From Pseudomonas sp. Leaf58 (GTDB lineage: Bacteria; Pseudomonadota; Gammaproteobacteria; Pseudomonadales; Pseudomonadaceae), in contig NZ_CP032677.1 in NCBI RefSeq assembly GCF_003627215.1, forward strand, positions 1,245,501 to 1,309,500: a DNA stretch of 64,000 nucleotides. The letters are read 5' to 3'. Below the pieces are notes generated by a model. That model made no database searches, was not told the origin of the DNA, and saw only the letters and a list, made by a program, of their open reading frames with translations. The position numbers and the translations under genes are program-made. Shown one piece after another: positions 34,532-43,209 of this stretch (positions within the stretch are counted from its first letter, which is position 1; each line of letters starts with the position of its first letter).

Positions 34532-35521
34532 CTAACCCATCACCAGATTCTGTGGATTGCCTGCCGCCCAGCGGTTGATATTGTCCAGCGTGGTCGCGGC
34601 GATGGCGTCCAACGCCTCACGGGTGAGGAAGGCTTGGTGGGCGGTGATGATCACGTTGGGGAAGGTCAGCAGGCGGGCCAACACGTCGTCCTGCAGCGGC
34701 AGGTCAGAGCGGTCCTCGAAGAACAGCTGGGCTTCTTCTTCATAGACGTCCAGGCCCAGGTAGCCAAGTTGGCCGCTTTTCAGCGCGTCGATCAGCGCCG
34801 GGGTGTCGACCAGCGCGCCCCGGCCGGTGTTGATCAGCATGGCGCCGGGTTGTAGTTGCGCCAAGCTTTGCGCATTGATCAGGTGCCGGCTGTGCTCGGT
34901 CAGCGGGCAGTGCAGGCTGATGATGCGGGCTTCGCGTAGCAGTTCGGGCAATGGCAGGTAGCGCGCGCCCAGGGCCAGCAGCTCTGGGTTAGGGTAGGGG
35001 TCGTAGGCCAGCAACTGGCAACCGAAACCGGCCATGATGCGGGCGAAGGCGGCGCCGATCTGGCCGGTGCCGACCACCCCGACGGTTTTCCCGTGCAGGT
35101 CGAAGCCCGTCAACCCGTGCAGGGAAAAGTCACCTTCGCGGGTGCGGTTGTAGGCCCGGTGCAGGCGCCGGTTGAGGGCCAGGATCAGCGCTACGGCGTG
35201 TTCGGCTACGGCGTGCGGCGAGTAGGCCGGTACCCGCACTACGGTCAGGTCCAGGCGCTGGGCTGCGGCCAGGTCGACATGGTTGTAGCCGGCCGAACGC
35301 AGGGCGATCAGGCGCGTGCCGCCTTCGGCCAGGCGTTGCAGCACCGGGGCGTCGAGTTGGTCATTGATGAAGGCGCAGACCACCTCGTAGCCGTCGGCCA
35401 GGGCGGCGGTGTCGAGGGTCAGGCGGGCGGCTTGGAAATGCAAGTCCAGGGCGGTGCCGCTGGCGGCTTGAGTGAAGCTTTCCTGGTCGTAGTGCTGGCT
35501 GCTGAACAACAGGGCGCGCAT
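34532..35521 (-). CDS. ldhA: D-lactate dehydrogenase, fermentative type
   Basis: NAD-dependent 2-hydroxyacid dehydrogenase (pyruvate to D-lactate). The 329 residues show the Rossmann motif GVVGTGQIGAAF and the catalytic Arg (INTGRGALVDT), Glu (DVYEEEAQLFF) and His (ITAHQAFLT). The segment LRSAGYNHVDLAAA is diagnostic of LdhA. Start ATG 35521. It lies downstream of gacS on the same strand, with a strong hairpin between them. Confidence 0.92.
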   Translation of the reverse strand: MRALLFSSQHYDQESFTQAASGTALDLHFQAARLTLDTAALADGYEVVCAFINDQLDAPVLQRLAEGGTRLIALRSAGYNHVDLAAAQRLDLTVVRVPAYSPHAVAEHAVALILALNRRLHRAYNRTREGDFSLHGLTGFDLHGKTVGVVGTGQIGAAFARIMAGFGCQLLAYDPYPNPELLALGARYLPLPELLREARIISLHCPLTEHSRHLINAQSLAQLQPGAMLINTGRGALVDTPALIDALKSGQLGYLGLDVYEEEAQLFFEDRSDLPLQDDVLARLLTFPNVIITAHQAFLTREALDAIAATTLDNINRWAAGNPQNLVMG

Positions 35522-35569
35522 GGTGGGGTTTCCTTTTGCGGTGCATGTCTTGGGGGAGTCAGTGCCTGT

Positions 35570-35603
35570 GAGATCGAGCGCCGCGCGGGCGGCGCTCGAT
35601 CTC
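35570..35603. repeat. Perfect 15-bp hairpin between gacS and ldhA
   Basis: GAGATCGAGCGCCGC (35570-35584) and GCGGCGCTCGATCTC (35589-35603) with the loop GCGG. No T-run on either strand. It could act as a transcript-end stabiliser for gacS. Confidence 0.7.
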
Positions 35604-35641
35604 CCAGCCAACACATCTGTCAAGCCAGCCCCCCAAAGCAC

Positions 35642-38398
35642 TCAGGCGCTCAATCTTGCCTGTGCAGCCAGGCGATTGATTGCCGCATCCAGCTCATCCA
35701 ATGCTTGCTGCGCCTGAGGGTGTTCCTGCTTGAGCAAGGTCTCGCTGCGCTGGCATGCGGCACGTAGCTGCGGTACGCCGCAATAGCGCGAGGCGCCGTT
35801 CAGGCGGTGCACTTGCTCGATCAGCATAGGGCGGTCATCGGCCTCGCGGGCGGCGCGTATGGCTTGGCGGTCGGCGTCCAGCGAGGCCAGCAGCATGCTC
35901 AGCATGTCGGCTGCCAGGTCCGCTTTGCCGGCGGCTAGGCGCAGGCCTTCTTCGGGGTCGAGCACCTTCAGTTCGTCGCCACTGGCGGTTTGCTCGGCCA
36001 GGCGCTCTGGGTGCGGTGCGCCCAGGCTCAGGCCGGTCCATTTCATCACCACCTGGGCCAGCTGCCGCTCGCTGATCGGCTTGGTCAGGTAGTCATCCAT
36101 GCCCGCGTGCAGTAGCGCACGCTTCTCGTTGGCCATGGCGTGGGCGGTGAGGGCGACGATCGGCAGCGGGTGGCCGCTTTGGGTGTTTTCCCACAGGCGG
36201 ATCTGCTCGGTGCACGCGCGGCCGTCCATGCCGGGCATCTGCACGTCCATCAGCACCAGGTCGAAAGGCTCATCCTGTACCGCCTGCACGGCAGCATAAC
36301 CGTTGTTGACGGCTAGCACCTCGGCGCCCAAGTCTTCGAGCAGGGTCTGCACCAGCAGCAGATTAGCGGCGTTGTCGTCGACGCAGAGCACTTTCGGCTG
36401 GCGCCGGCCGTTGACGCTATTCGCCTCGCCCTGCGGGCGGCGCGGTTGCACCAGTTCCAGCAACAGGCGCCGCAGTTTGCGCGTGCAGGTTGGCTTGGAC
36501 AGCAACTGGCCATGGCCGTTGGGCAGGTACGGGTGGTACAGCGCCTGCTCGGTGGTGGGGCACAGCACCACGCATTGGCAATGGTAGCGTTCGAGCTGCT
36601 GGTGGTAATGGCTCAACTGTTCAGGCGACAGGCTGCCCAGGGTGGCCCCAAGCACGGCGAACTCGAACGGCTGGCCGGCCTGGCTGGCGGCTTGTACTGC
36701 CTGCAGCAACTGGTCGTAGGAGGCGAACAGGCTGACGCTGAGGCCGCAGTCCTCCAGCTGGTGTTCCAAGGCCTGGCGTGCCAGTTCGTGGCCGTCGACG
36801 ATGGCCGCACGGCGCCCCAGCAGTGGCTGCAGCGGCAGCTGCTCGACATCGTCGTGGGCCTTGGGCAGGTTAAGGCTGATCCAGAACTGCGAGCCCTCGC
36901 CCGGGGTGCTGTCGACGCCAATCTCGCCGCCCATTTGCTCGATCAGGCGCTTGGAAATCACCAGCCCAAGGCCGGTGCCGCCGGGCTGGCGGGCCAACGA
37001 GTTGTCGGCCTGGCTGAAGGCCTGGAACAGCGTGCGTACATCCTGCGGCGACAGGCCGATCCCGGTGTCCTGCACACTGATGCGCAGCTGGGCGCTGTCT
37101 TCGTGTTCGTCTTCGAGCATGGCCCGCACGACGATGGTGCCTTCACGGGTGAACTTGATTGCGTTGCTGACCAGGTTGGTGAGGATCTGCTTGAGCCGCA
37201 ACGGGTCGCCAATCAGCGACGACGGGGTGTCGCGGTAAATCAGGCTAAGCAATTCCAGCTGCTTGGCGTGGGCGGCCGGGGCAAGGATGGTGAGGGTGTC
37301 CTGGATCAGGTCGCGCAGGTTGAACGGGATGCTGTCGAGCACCAGCTTGCCAGCCTCGATCTTGGAGAAGTCGAGGATCTCGTTGATGATCCCTAGCAGG
37401 TTGTCGGCAGACTTTTCGATGGTGTTCAGGTAGTCCAGCTGGCGCGGCGGCAGCTCGCTTTTCTGCAGCAGGTGGGTGAAGCCGAGGATACCGTTGAGCG
37501 GCGTGCGGATTTCGTGGCTCATGTTGGCCAGGAATTCCGACTTGATGCGGCTGGCCTCCAGGGCTTCCTTGCGCGCCATGTCCAGCTCGATGTTCTGGAT
37601 CTCGATGGTTTCCAGGTTCTGGCGCACGTCCTCGGTGGCTTGGTCGATGCTGTGCTGCAGTTCTTCGTGGGCGCTGTGCAGGGTTTCGGCCATGCGGTTG
37701 ATACCGCGCGCCAGCTCGTCCAGTTCATGGCTCCCCAGCGCTGGCAGGCGGGCGTCCAGGTGGCCGTCCTTGAGCTGGTTGACCGCATGCTTGATGCGCT
37801 CGATAGGGTCGTTGATGGTGCGGCTCATGCGCAGTGCCAGCAGGCCACTGAGCACCAGGCAGGCGAGGATCAGCAACAGGCTGGTGAACAGGTTGCGGTA
37901 GCCGCGCAGCAACGTGCCGTCGTGGGACAGTTCGATCTCGACCCAGCCCAGCAGGCGCTCGGCTTCGGCCGGCACGGCATCGGTGGCCAGGTCGCGGTGG
38001 TGGCCGAACACTGGCATCAGGTAGCGGGTGGCGTCATTGCCGCTACGTTGCAGCAGCTGGGTGCCGCTGCCGCCGCTGGGGGGCTGGTTGAGCATGCTCG
38101 GGCCGGCATGGGCCAGGCGCGTGCGGTCCGGGGCCAGGAAGGCGACCGCGCGCACATCGGCTTGTTCCAGGGTTTGCGCGGCAATGCGCTCCAGTTGCGC
38201 TGGCGCCAGCTTGGCCATGGCCGGCGCGGCCAGCGGGGCCAGTTGCTCGGCAATCATTTTGCCGCGTTGCAGCAGCTGGGTGCGCAGGTCGTTCTGTTGC
38301 AGCCAGGTGAAGTAACTGCCCAGCACCACGGCCATCAGGCCGGCCGGTAGCAGGGCCAGCAGCATGACTCGGCTACGAATTCCCAAGCGATCGAGCAC
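35642..38398 (-). CDS. gacS: Hybrid sensor histidine kinase GacS
   Basis: Inner-membrane kinase that phosphorylates GacA and drives rsm sRNA transcription. The 918 residues contain two membrane helices (about 12-32 and 170-190), a HAMP linker, the H-box NMSHEIRTPLNG with His295, an ATPase domain (N-box NLVSNAIKF, GGTGLGL), a first receiver-like segment (530-645) lacking the acid cluster, a true receiver with Asp718 (LVLMDVQMPGMDG) and an HPt domain with His864. Start is GTG at 38398 (or 38400) after AGGAGG. The gene is on the minus strand, with the rest of the Gac system nearby only for rsmZ. Confidence 0.96.
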   Translation of the reverse strand: MLDRLGIRSRVMLLALLPAGLMAVVLGSYFTWLQQNDLRTQLLQRGKMIAEQLAPLAAPAMAKLAPAQLERIAAQTLEQADVRAVAFLAPDRTRLAHAGPSMLNQPPSGGSGTQLLQRSGNDATRYLMPVFGHHRDLATDAVPAEAERLLGWVEIELSHDGTLLRGYRNLFTSLLLILACLVLSGLLALRMSRTINDPIERIKHAVNQLKDGHLDARLPALGSHELDELARGINRMAETLHSAHEELQHSIDQATEDVRQNLETIEIQNIELDMARKEALEASRIKSEFLANMSHEIRTPLNGILGFTHLLQKSELPPRQLDYLNTIEKSADNLLGIINEILDFSKIEAGKLVLDSIPFNLRDLIQDTLTILAPAAHAKQLELLSLIYRDTPSSLIGDPLRLKQILTNLVSNAIKFTREGTIVVRAMLEDEHEDSAQLRISVQDTGIGLSPQDVRTLFQAFSQADNSLARQPGGTGLGLVISKRLIEQMGGEIGVDSTPGEGSQFWISLNLPKAHDDVEQLPLQPLLGRRAAIVDGHELARQALEHQLEDCGLSVSLFASYDQLLQAVQAASQAGQPFEFAVLGATLGSLSPEQLSHYHQQLERYHCQCVVLCPTTEQALYHPYLPNGHGQLLSKPTCTRKLRRLLLELVQPRRPQGEANSVNGRRQPKVLCVDDNAANLLLVQTLLEDLGAEVLAVNNGYAAVQAVQDEPFDLVLMDVQMPGMDGRACTEQIRLWENTQSGHPLPIVALTAHAMANEKRALLHAGMDDYLTKPISERQLAQVVMKWTGLSLGAPHPERLAEQTASGDELKVLDPEEGLRLAAGKADLAADMLSMLLASLDADRQAIRAAREADDRPMLIEQVHRLNGASRYCGVPQLRAACQRSETLLKQEHPQAQQALDELDAAINRLAAQARLSA

Positions 38399-38591
38399 AC
38401 TCGCCTCCTGTCATGTGCCTGGACGCCGTCAAGTGCTGACGGCCAAGCCGGGAAGTTACTCCGCCTGTCGCGCTATTGCACCTCTTTAGTACGGGTTTTG
38501 CGCCTTGGCCGGGGCGTTGGTCGCAGGGCGGTTGCCTGGCAGGTGCTGGATGCTCAATAATCAGGTAATTGAGAATTTATAGCGATTGCCA

Positions 38592-39311
38592 ATGAATCGT
38601 GTAGCCATTCACAATTCCAATATCCTTGCTATCGAGGATGACCCGGTCCTCGGTGCCTACCTGCACGAAGAGCTGCAGCGTGGCGGCTTCCAGGTGACCT
38701 GGTGTCGCAATGGCCTGGAGGGCCTGGAAACGGCGGGTCGCCAGGCCTTCGATGTGGTGCTCTTGGACATCCTGTTGCCCGGTCTCAACGGCCTGGACGC
38801 CTTGGCGCAGTTGCGCCAGCACAGTGCCACGCCGGTGATCCTGATGTCGGCGCTGGGCGCCGAGGCCGACCGTATCAACGGTTTCCAGCGCGGTGCTGAC
38901 GACTACCTGCCCAAGCCGTTCAGCATCGCCGAGCTGCGGGTGCGCATCGAGGCGATCCTGCGTCGGGTGGCGCTCGAGCGTCGCCATCAAGCGCCGCTGG
39001 TACAGGCCGCCTGCGGCGAGCTGCAGTTCGACGAGGGGCTGTGCGACGTACGTCTCGATGGCCGCTTGGCCGGCCTGACCCCCAGCGAGTATCGCCTGCT
39101 CGATACCCTGCACCGCAACCTCGACGAGGTGTTGAGCAAGCCGTTCCTTTACCAGCAAGTGCTGCAGCGGGGCTACTCGCGGCATGACCGCAGCCTGGAC
39201 ATGCACGTCAGCCAGATCCGCCGCAAGTTGAAGGGTATCGGCTATCACGAACGGCAGATCCGCACCGTGTGGGGCAAGGGTTACGTGCTCAGTGCCAGCG
39301 AGGTGGAGTGA
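38592..39311 (+). CDS. OmpR-type response regulator, PirR/PfeR-like
   Basis: A 239-residue regulator: receiver with AIEDDPVLG acid pair, phospho-acceptor Asp in VLLDILLPG and Lys in LPKPFS, then a winged-helix domain (LTPSEYRLLDTLHRN … RRKLKGIG … VWGKGYVLS). Its neighbourhood next to gacS and before cysM matches P. aeruginosa pirR, which controls a ferric enterobactin receptor. No such receptor is adjacent here, so the target is unknown. Start ATG 38592 (TTG at 38586 would add two codons). It overlaps no gene; the kinase follows after three bases. Confidence 0.8.
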   Translation: MNRVAIHNSNILAIEDDPVLGAYLHEELQRGGFQVTWCRNGLEGLETAGRQAFDVVLLDILLPGLNGLDALAQLRQHSATPVILMSALGAEADRINGFQRGADDYLPKPFSIAELRVRIEAILRRVALERRHQAPLVQAACGELQFDEGLCDVRLDGRLAGLTPSEYRLLDTLHRNLDEVLSKPFLYQQVLQRGYSRHDRSLDMHVSQIRRKLKGIGYHERQIRTVWGKGYVLSASEVE

Positions 39312-39314
39312 CCC

Positions 39315-40709
39315 ATGCTTGACCGCCATTCGCTGTTCTGGAAGCTGGCGATCCTGCTGGTGGGCTTCTGCCTGCTGATGATCGGCCTCAGCTACACTTG
39401 GGGCCGGCACATCGAAGCCCAAAACGCATTCCTTTCGGAGCCCGCGCGGCAGGTTTTGCGCGGCTATGCCGCCGAGGCCGAGCACGCCCTGCGCAGCGGC
39501 GGACGGGCAGGGCTGGACCAATGGGTGGCGGCGATGCAACAGCGCGAGCGCGGCTGGGTTGGCGTGCTCGACCGCAACCTGTTGCCGCTCGACAGTGCCA
39601 CCCTAGACCCGCAGATCATGCAGCGCCTGACCCGCCTGCGCGGTGTCGACTGGCCGATGAGCCGGCGCAGCGTCGATCAACCGTGGCTACGCATCCCGTT
39701 CCCCGGGGCGCCGGAGCTGGGCATGCTGGTGATCGAGCTGCCGCAGCGGTTCAACCCCGATCAACACCGGTTGCTGTGGCGCATCGTCACCAACGGCATT
39801 ATCCCTGGCCTGTTCACCTTGCTGCTGTGCGTGGGCCTTTACCGCATGTTGATCGTGCCGCTGAACCAGCTACGCGAGCAGGCCAATGCCTGGCGTGCCG
39901 ATCAGCTGTCGGCACGCCTCGACTCGCGCACCATCGCCCGGCATGACGAACTGGGCGAGCTGGCCCGCGCCTTCGACCAGATGGCGGAACGGTTGCAGGG
40001 CACGGTAGCCATGCAGCAACAACTGCTGCGCGACCTGTCCCACGAAATGCGCACGCCACTCAGCCGACTGCGGGTGGCTTGCGAGGGGGAGGCCGACCTG
40101 CAGCGCCTACGCGAACGCCTGTCGCGCGAGGTGGACTGCATGCAGCAACTGGTCGAGGACACCCTGCAGCTGGCCTGGCAGGACGCTGAGCGTGCGCCGA
40201 TGAACTTGGAGCCGATCGAGGTCCACGCGTTGTGGGAGCTGCTGGCCGAAAATGCCAGCTACGAGAGCGGCTGGTCGCTGGCACGGCTGCGTTGCGAAGT
40301 GCCTACCGACTGCTGGGTGCAGGGCAACCTCAACCATCTGGCCCAGGCGCTTGAGAACCTGTTGCGCAATGCCATCCGTCACTCGCCAGCCGAGGGGGTG
40401 GTGCGCCTGGGTGGGCAGCGTGAGGGTAGCTACTGGCGGCTGTGGTTGGAAGATGACGGCGGCGGCGTGGCCGAAACGGACCTGGAGCGGATCTTTGCGC
40501 CATTTTCGCGGCTGGATGGCTCGCGCCCGGGGGATGGTGGCTTCGGCTTGGGGCTGAGCATCGCCCGCAGCGCCATCCAGCGCCAGGGCGGGACCTTGTG
40601 GGCGCAGAACGGCCAACGTGGGCTGCGCTTGTGCATGCGCTTGCCGTTACATGTGCCGGCTATTCCAACAGGTAGAACATTGTTCTCGCGGGCAGTGCGG
40701 TACCTGTAG
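39315..40709 (+). CDS. Sensor histidine kinase, PirS-like
   Basis: A 464-residue membrane kinase: helix 1 (about 8-28), periplasmic sensing region (about 29-155, no Fe-binding motif evident), helix 2 (about 158-180), HAMP, H-box RDLSHEMRTPLSRLR, N-box LENLLRNAIRHS and the G-box GGFGLGLSIARS. It is the partner of the preceding regulator, three bases upstream. A REP begins right at its 3' end. Confidence 0.82.
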   Translation: MLDRHSLFWKLAILLVGFCLLMIGLSYTWGRHIEAQNAFLSEPARQVLRGYAAEAEHALRSGGRAGLDQWVAAMQQRERGWVGVLDRNLLPLDSATLDPQIMQRLTRLRGVDWPMSRRSVDQPWLRIPFPGAPELGMLVIELPQRFNPDQHRLLWRIVTNGIIPGLFTLLLCVGLYRMLIVPLNQLREQANAWRADQLSARLDSRTIARHDELGELARAFDQMAERLQGTVAMQQQLLRDLSHEMRTPLSRLRVACEGEADLQRLRERLSREVDCMQQLVEDTLQLAWQDAERAPMNLEPIEVHALWELLAENASYESGWSLARLRCEVPTDCWVQGNLNHLAQALENLLRNAIRHSPAEGVVRLGGQREGSYWRLWLEDDGGGVAETDLERIFAPFSRLDGSRPGDGGFGLGLSIARSAIQRQGGTLWAQNGQRGLRLCMRLPLHVPAIPTGRTLFSRAVRYL

Positions 40710-40740
40710 GAGCGGGTTTACCCGCGAAGAGGCCGGCACA
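40704..40740. repeat. Single REP after the PirS-like kinase gene
   Basis: One REP palindrome (core GCGGGTTTACCCGC, 40713-40726) whose left end overlaps the last codons of the kinase gene and continues into GAAGAGGCCGGC. No inverted partner is seen nearby, unlike the other REP sites here. Confidence 0.75.
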
Positions 40741-40850
40741 GGTCACACCTTTATATCTTGTAGCTATATGCACCACAGATTGCGTGATATGGCCGGCAAG
40801 GGTTTGCCGGTATGATAGGCGCCCCTGCCGTCCGGATTGTGAAATACGCC

Positions 40851-41750
40851 ATGACCTTGCAGTACCCAACCATCGCCGATTGCGTCGGCAATACGCCTCT
40901 GGTTCGCCTGCAGCGCATTGCTGGCAAAACCAGCAATACCCTCCTGCTCAAGCTCGAAGGTAACAATCCCGCCGGCTCGGTGAAGGACCGCCCGGCATTG
41001 TCGATGATCACTCGCGCCGAACTGCGCGGCCAGATCAAGCCCGGCGACACCCTGATCGAAGCCACCTCCGGCAACACCGGTATCGCCCTGGCGATGGCGG
41101 CGGCGATCAAGGGTTACAAAATGATCCTGATCATGCCCGACAATTCCACCGCCGAACGCAAGGCTGCCATGACCGCCTACGGCGCCGAGCTGATCCTGGT
41201 GACCAAGGAGGAGGGCATGGAAGGCGCCCGTGACTTGGCCGAGAAGCTGCAGGCCGAAGGCCGTGGCCTGGTGCTGGACCAGTTCGCCAACGGCGACAAC
41301 CCAATTGCCCACTACAACAGCACCGGCCCTGAGATCTGGCAGCAAACCCAGGGCACCATCAGCCATTTCATCAGCTCCATGGGCACCACCGGTACCATCA
41401 TGGGCTGCTCGCAGTACCTCAAAGAGCAGAACCCGGCGGTGCAGATCATTGGCCTGCAGCCCATGGAAGGCTCGGCCATCCCAGGCATTCGCCGCTGGCC
41501 TGAGGAGTACCTGCCGAAGATCTTCGACGCCACCCGCGTCGACCGCGTGGTCGACATGTCGCAGCAGGAAGCCGAAGACATCACCCGCCGCCTTGCCCGT
41601 GAAGAGGGCATTTTCTGCGGTGTGTCCTCCGGTGGTGCGGTCGCAGCCATGCTGCGCCTGTCCCGCGAGGTGGAAAATGCCACGATGGTCGCAATCATCT
41701 GCGACCGCGGCGACCGTTACCTGTCCACCGGCCTGTTCGACCCGAGCTAA
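40851..41750 (+). CDS. cysM: Cysteine synthase CysM
   Basis: PLP enzyme that makes cysteine from O-acetylserine and sulfide or thiosulfate. The 299 residues begin MTLQYPTIADCVGNTPLVRL and show the PLP lysine in NNPAGSVKDRPAL and the phosphate loop STGTTGTI-like SSMGTTGTIMGCS. CysM features include the shorter length than CysK. ATG 40851; rlmD starts immediately after the TAA. Confidence 0.93.
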   Translation: MTLQYPTIADCVGNTPLVRLQRIAGKTSNTLLLKLEGNNPAGSVKDRPALSMITRAELRGQIKPGDTLIEATSGNTGIALAMAAAIKGYKMILIMPDNSTAERKAAMTAYGAELILVTKEEGMEGARDLAEKLQAEGRGLVLDQFANGDNPIAHYNSTGPEIWQQTQGTISHFISSMGTTGTIMGCSQYLKEQNPAVQIIGLQPMEGSAIPGIRRWPEEYLPKIFDATRVDRVVDMSQQEAEDITRRLAREEGIFCGVSSGGAVAAMLRLSREVENATMVAIICDRGDRYLSTGLFDPS

Positions 41751-43112
41751 ATGTCCAAGAAAAAAAGCAACAGCAGCGGCCTGCGCTTTCAGCCGGCCGG
41801 CGGCAACCGCAGCCCCCAGGTACCCGTGGGCAAAAAGCAGCACCTGGAAATCGAGCGCCTGGCCGGTGACGGCAGGGGCATCGCCTTCCACGAAGGGCGC
41901 ACCTGGTTTGTCAGTGGTGCTTTGGCCGGTGAGGCCGTGGAAGCGCGGGTGCTCAATGCCCGTGGCAAAGTGGTCGAAGCCCGCCTGGAGCGCTTGCTGC
42001 AAGCCAGCCCCGAGCGCCGTCAGGCACCGTGCCCGTATTACCAGCGCTGCGGTGGCTGCAACCTGCAGCACCTGCCGCACGAAGCGCAGTTGGCACTTAA
42101 GCAGCGCACCCTCGCCGAGCAGCTGCAACGGGTAGCTGGCGTGCAGCCCGAGGAATGGGCTGCACCGCTGAGCGGGCCAGAATTCGGCTACCGGCGCCGC
42201 GCCCGGGTGGCAGTGCGCTGGGATGTCAAGGCACGCCAGCTAGAGGTGGGTTTGCGCGCCGAAGCCAGCCAGGACATCATCGCGATCGACGATTGCGCGG
42301 TGCTGGTACAGCCCTTGCAATCGATTCTGCGCCACTTGCCGACCGTGCTGCGCACGTTGAGCAAGCCACAGGCGCTGGGCCATGTGGAATTGTTCAGCGG
42401 TACCGCCGAGGCGGTGTTGGTGCGCCATGTGGCGCCGCTGCCAGTAGAAGACCTGGCTAAGCTTCAGGCGTTCTGCGAGCAGGCCAATGCCCAACTGTGG
42501 CTGCAAGGCGAAGGTGAGCCGGCGCAGGTGGGCCAAGCCGCACCCCTGGGCTTTGCCCTGGCACCGTGGCAGCTGGAACTGGCGTGGCGCCCGGGCGACT
42601 TCGTGCAGGTGAACGCACAGGTCAACACGGCGATGATCGAGCAGGCCCTGGCCTGGCTCGCACCGCAGGCCGACGAGCGCGTACTGGACTTGTTCTGCGG
42701 CTTGGGCAACTTTGCCCTGCCGCTGGCCCGCCAGGCGCGTGAGGTGGTGGCAGTGGAAGGTGTGCAGGCCATGGTCGATCGAGCCGCGGCCAATGCCCGA
42801 AACAACAATGTGCATAACGCACGGTTTTTTCAGGCCGATTTATCGCAGCCTTTGGCTGGCGCCGGATGGGCCGCCGAAGGCTTTTCTGCGGTACTCTTGG
42901 ATCCACCGCGCGACGGTGCTTTCGAGGTGGTGCAAGGCATCGCCCGCCTCAAGGCCAGCAGACTGGTCTATGTATCGTGCAACCCGGCCACGCTGGCGCG
43001 AGACGCCCAGGTGTTGGTCGGCCAGGGGTACCGGTTAAAAAGGGCCGGGATTCTCGACATGTTTCCTCAGACGGCGCATGTCGAGGCCATGGCGTTATTC
43101 GAAGCGGGCTAG
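41751..43112 (+). CDS. rlmD: 23S rRNA (uracil(1939)-C5)-methyltransferase
   Basis: SAM-dependent methyltransferase making m5U1939 in 23S rRNA. The 453-residue protein has an N-terminal TRAM domain (about 25-90), the [4Fe-4S] cysteine set [15 protein letters not shown] (around 88-102), the SAM site [14 protein letters not shown] and the catalytic Cys in [13 protein letters not shown]. It starts directly after the cysM stop and is followed by relA. Confidence 0.95.
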   Translation: MSKKKSNSSGLRFQPAGGNRSPQVPVGKKQHLEIERLAGDGRGIAFHEGRTWFVSGALAGEAVEARVLNARGKVVEARLERLLQASPERRQAPCPYYQRCGGCNLQHLPHEAQLALKQRTLAEQLQRVAGVQPEEWAAPLSGPEFGYRRRARVAVRWDVKARQLEVGLRAEASQDIIAIDDCAVLVQPLQSILRHLPTVLRTLSKPQALGHVELFSGTAEAVLVRHVAPLPVEDLAKLQAFCEQANAQLWLQGEGEPAQVGQAAPLGFALAPWQLELAWRPGDFVQVNAQVNTAMIEQALAWLAPQADERVLDLFCGLGNFALPLARQAREVVAVEGVQAMVDRAAANARNNNVHNARFFQADLSQPLAGAGWAAEGFSAVLLDPPRDGAFEVVQGIARLKASRLVYVSCNPATLARDAQVLVGQGYRLKRAGILDMFPQTAHVEAMALFEAG

Positions 43113-43209
43113 CTGACTGGCCCCTTGGTGCGGCTTCCACGGAATGGCGGCCGTACGGTGATCGCCAGCGCAGCCATAAGAGCTGCGCTGTATGGAAAGG
43201 TAAAAAAAG

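Noticed and set aside
36446..37396. 316-codon plus-strand frame in gacS
   Set aside because: Antisense shadow of the kinase gene.
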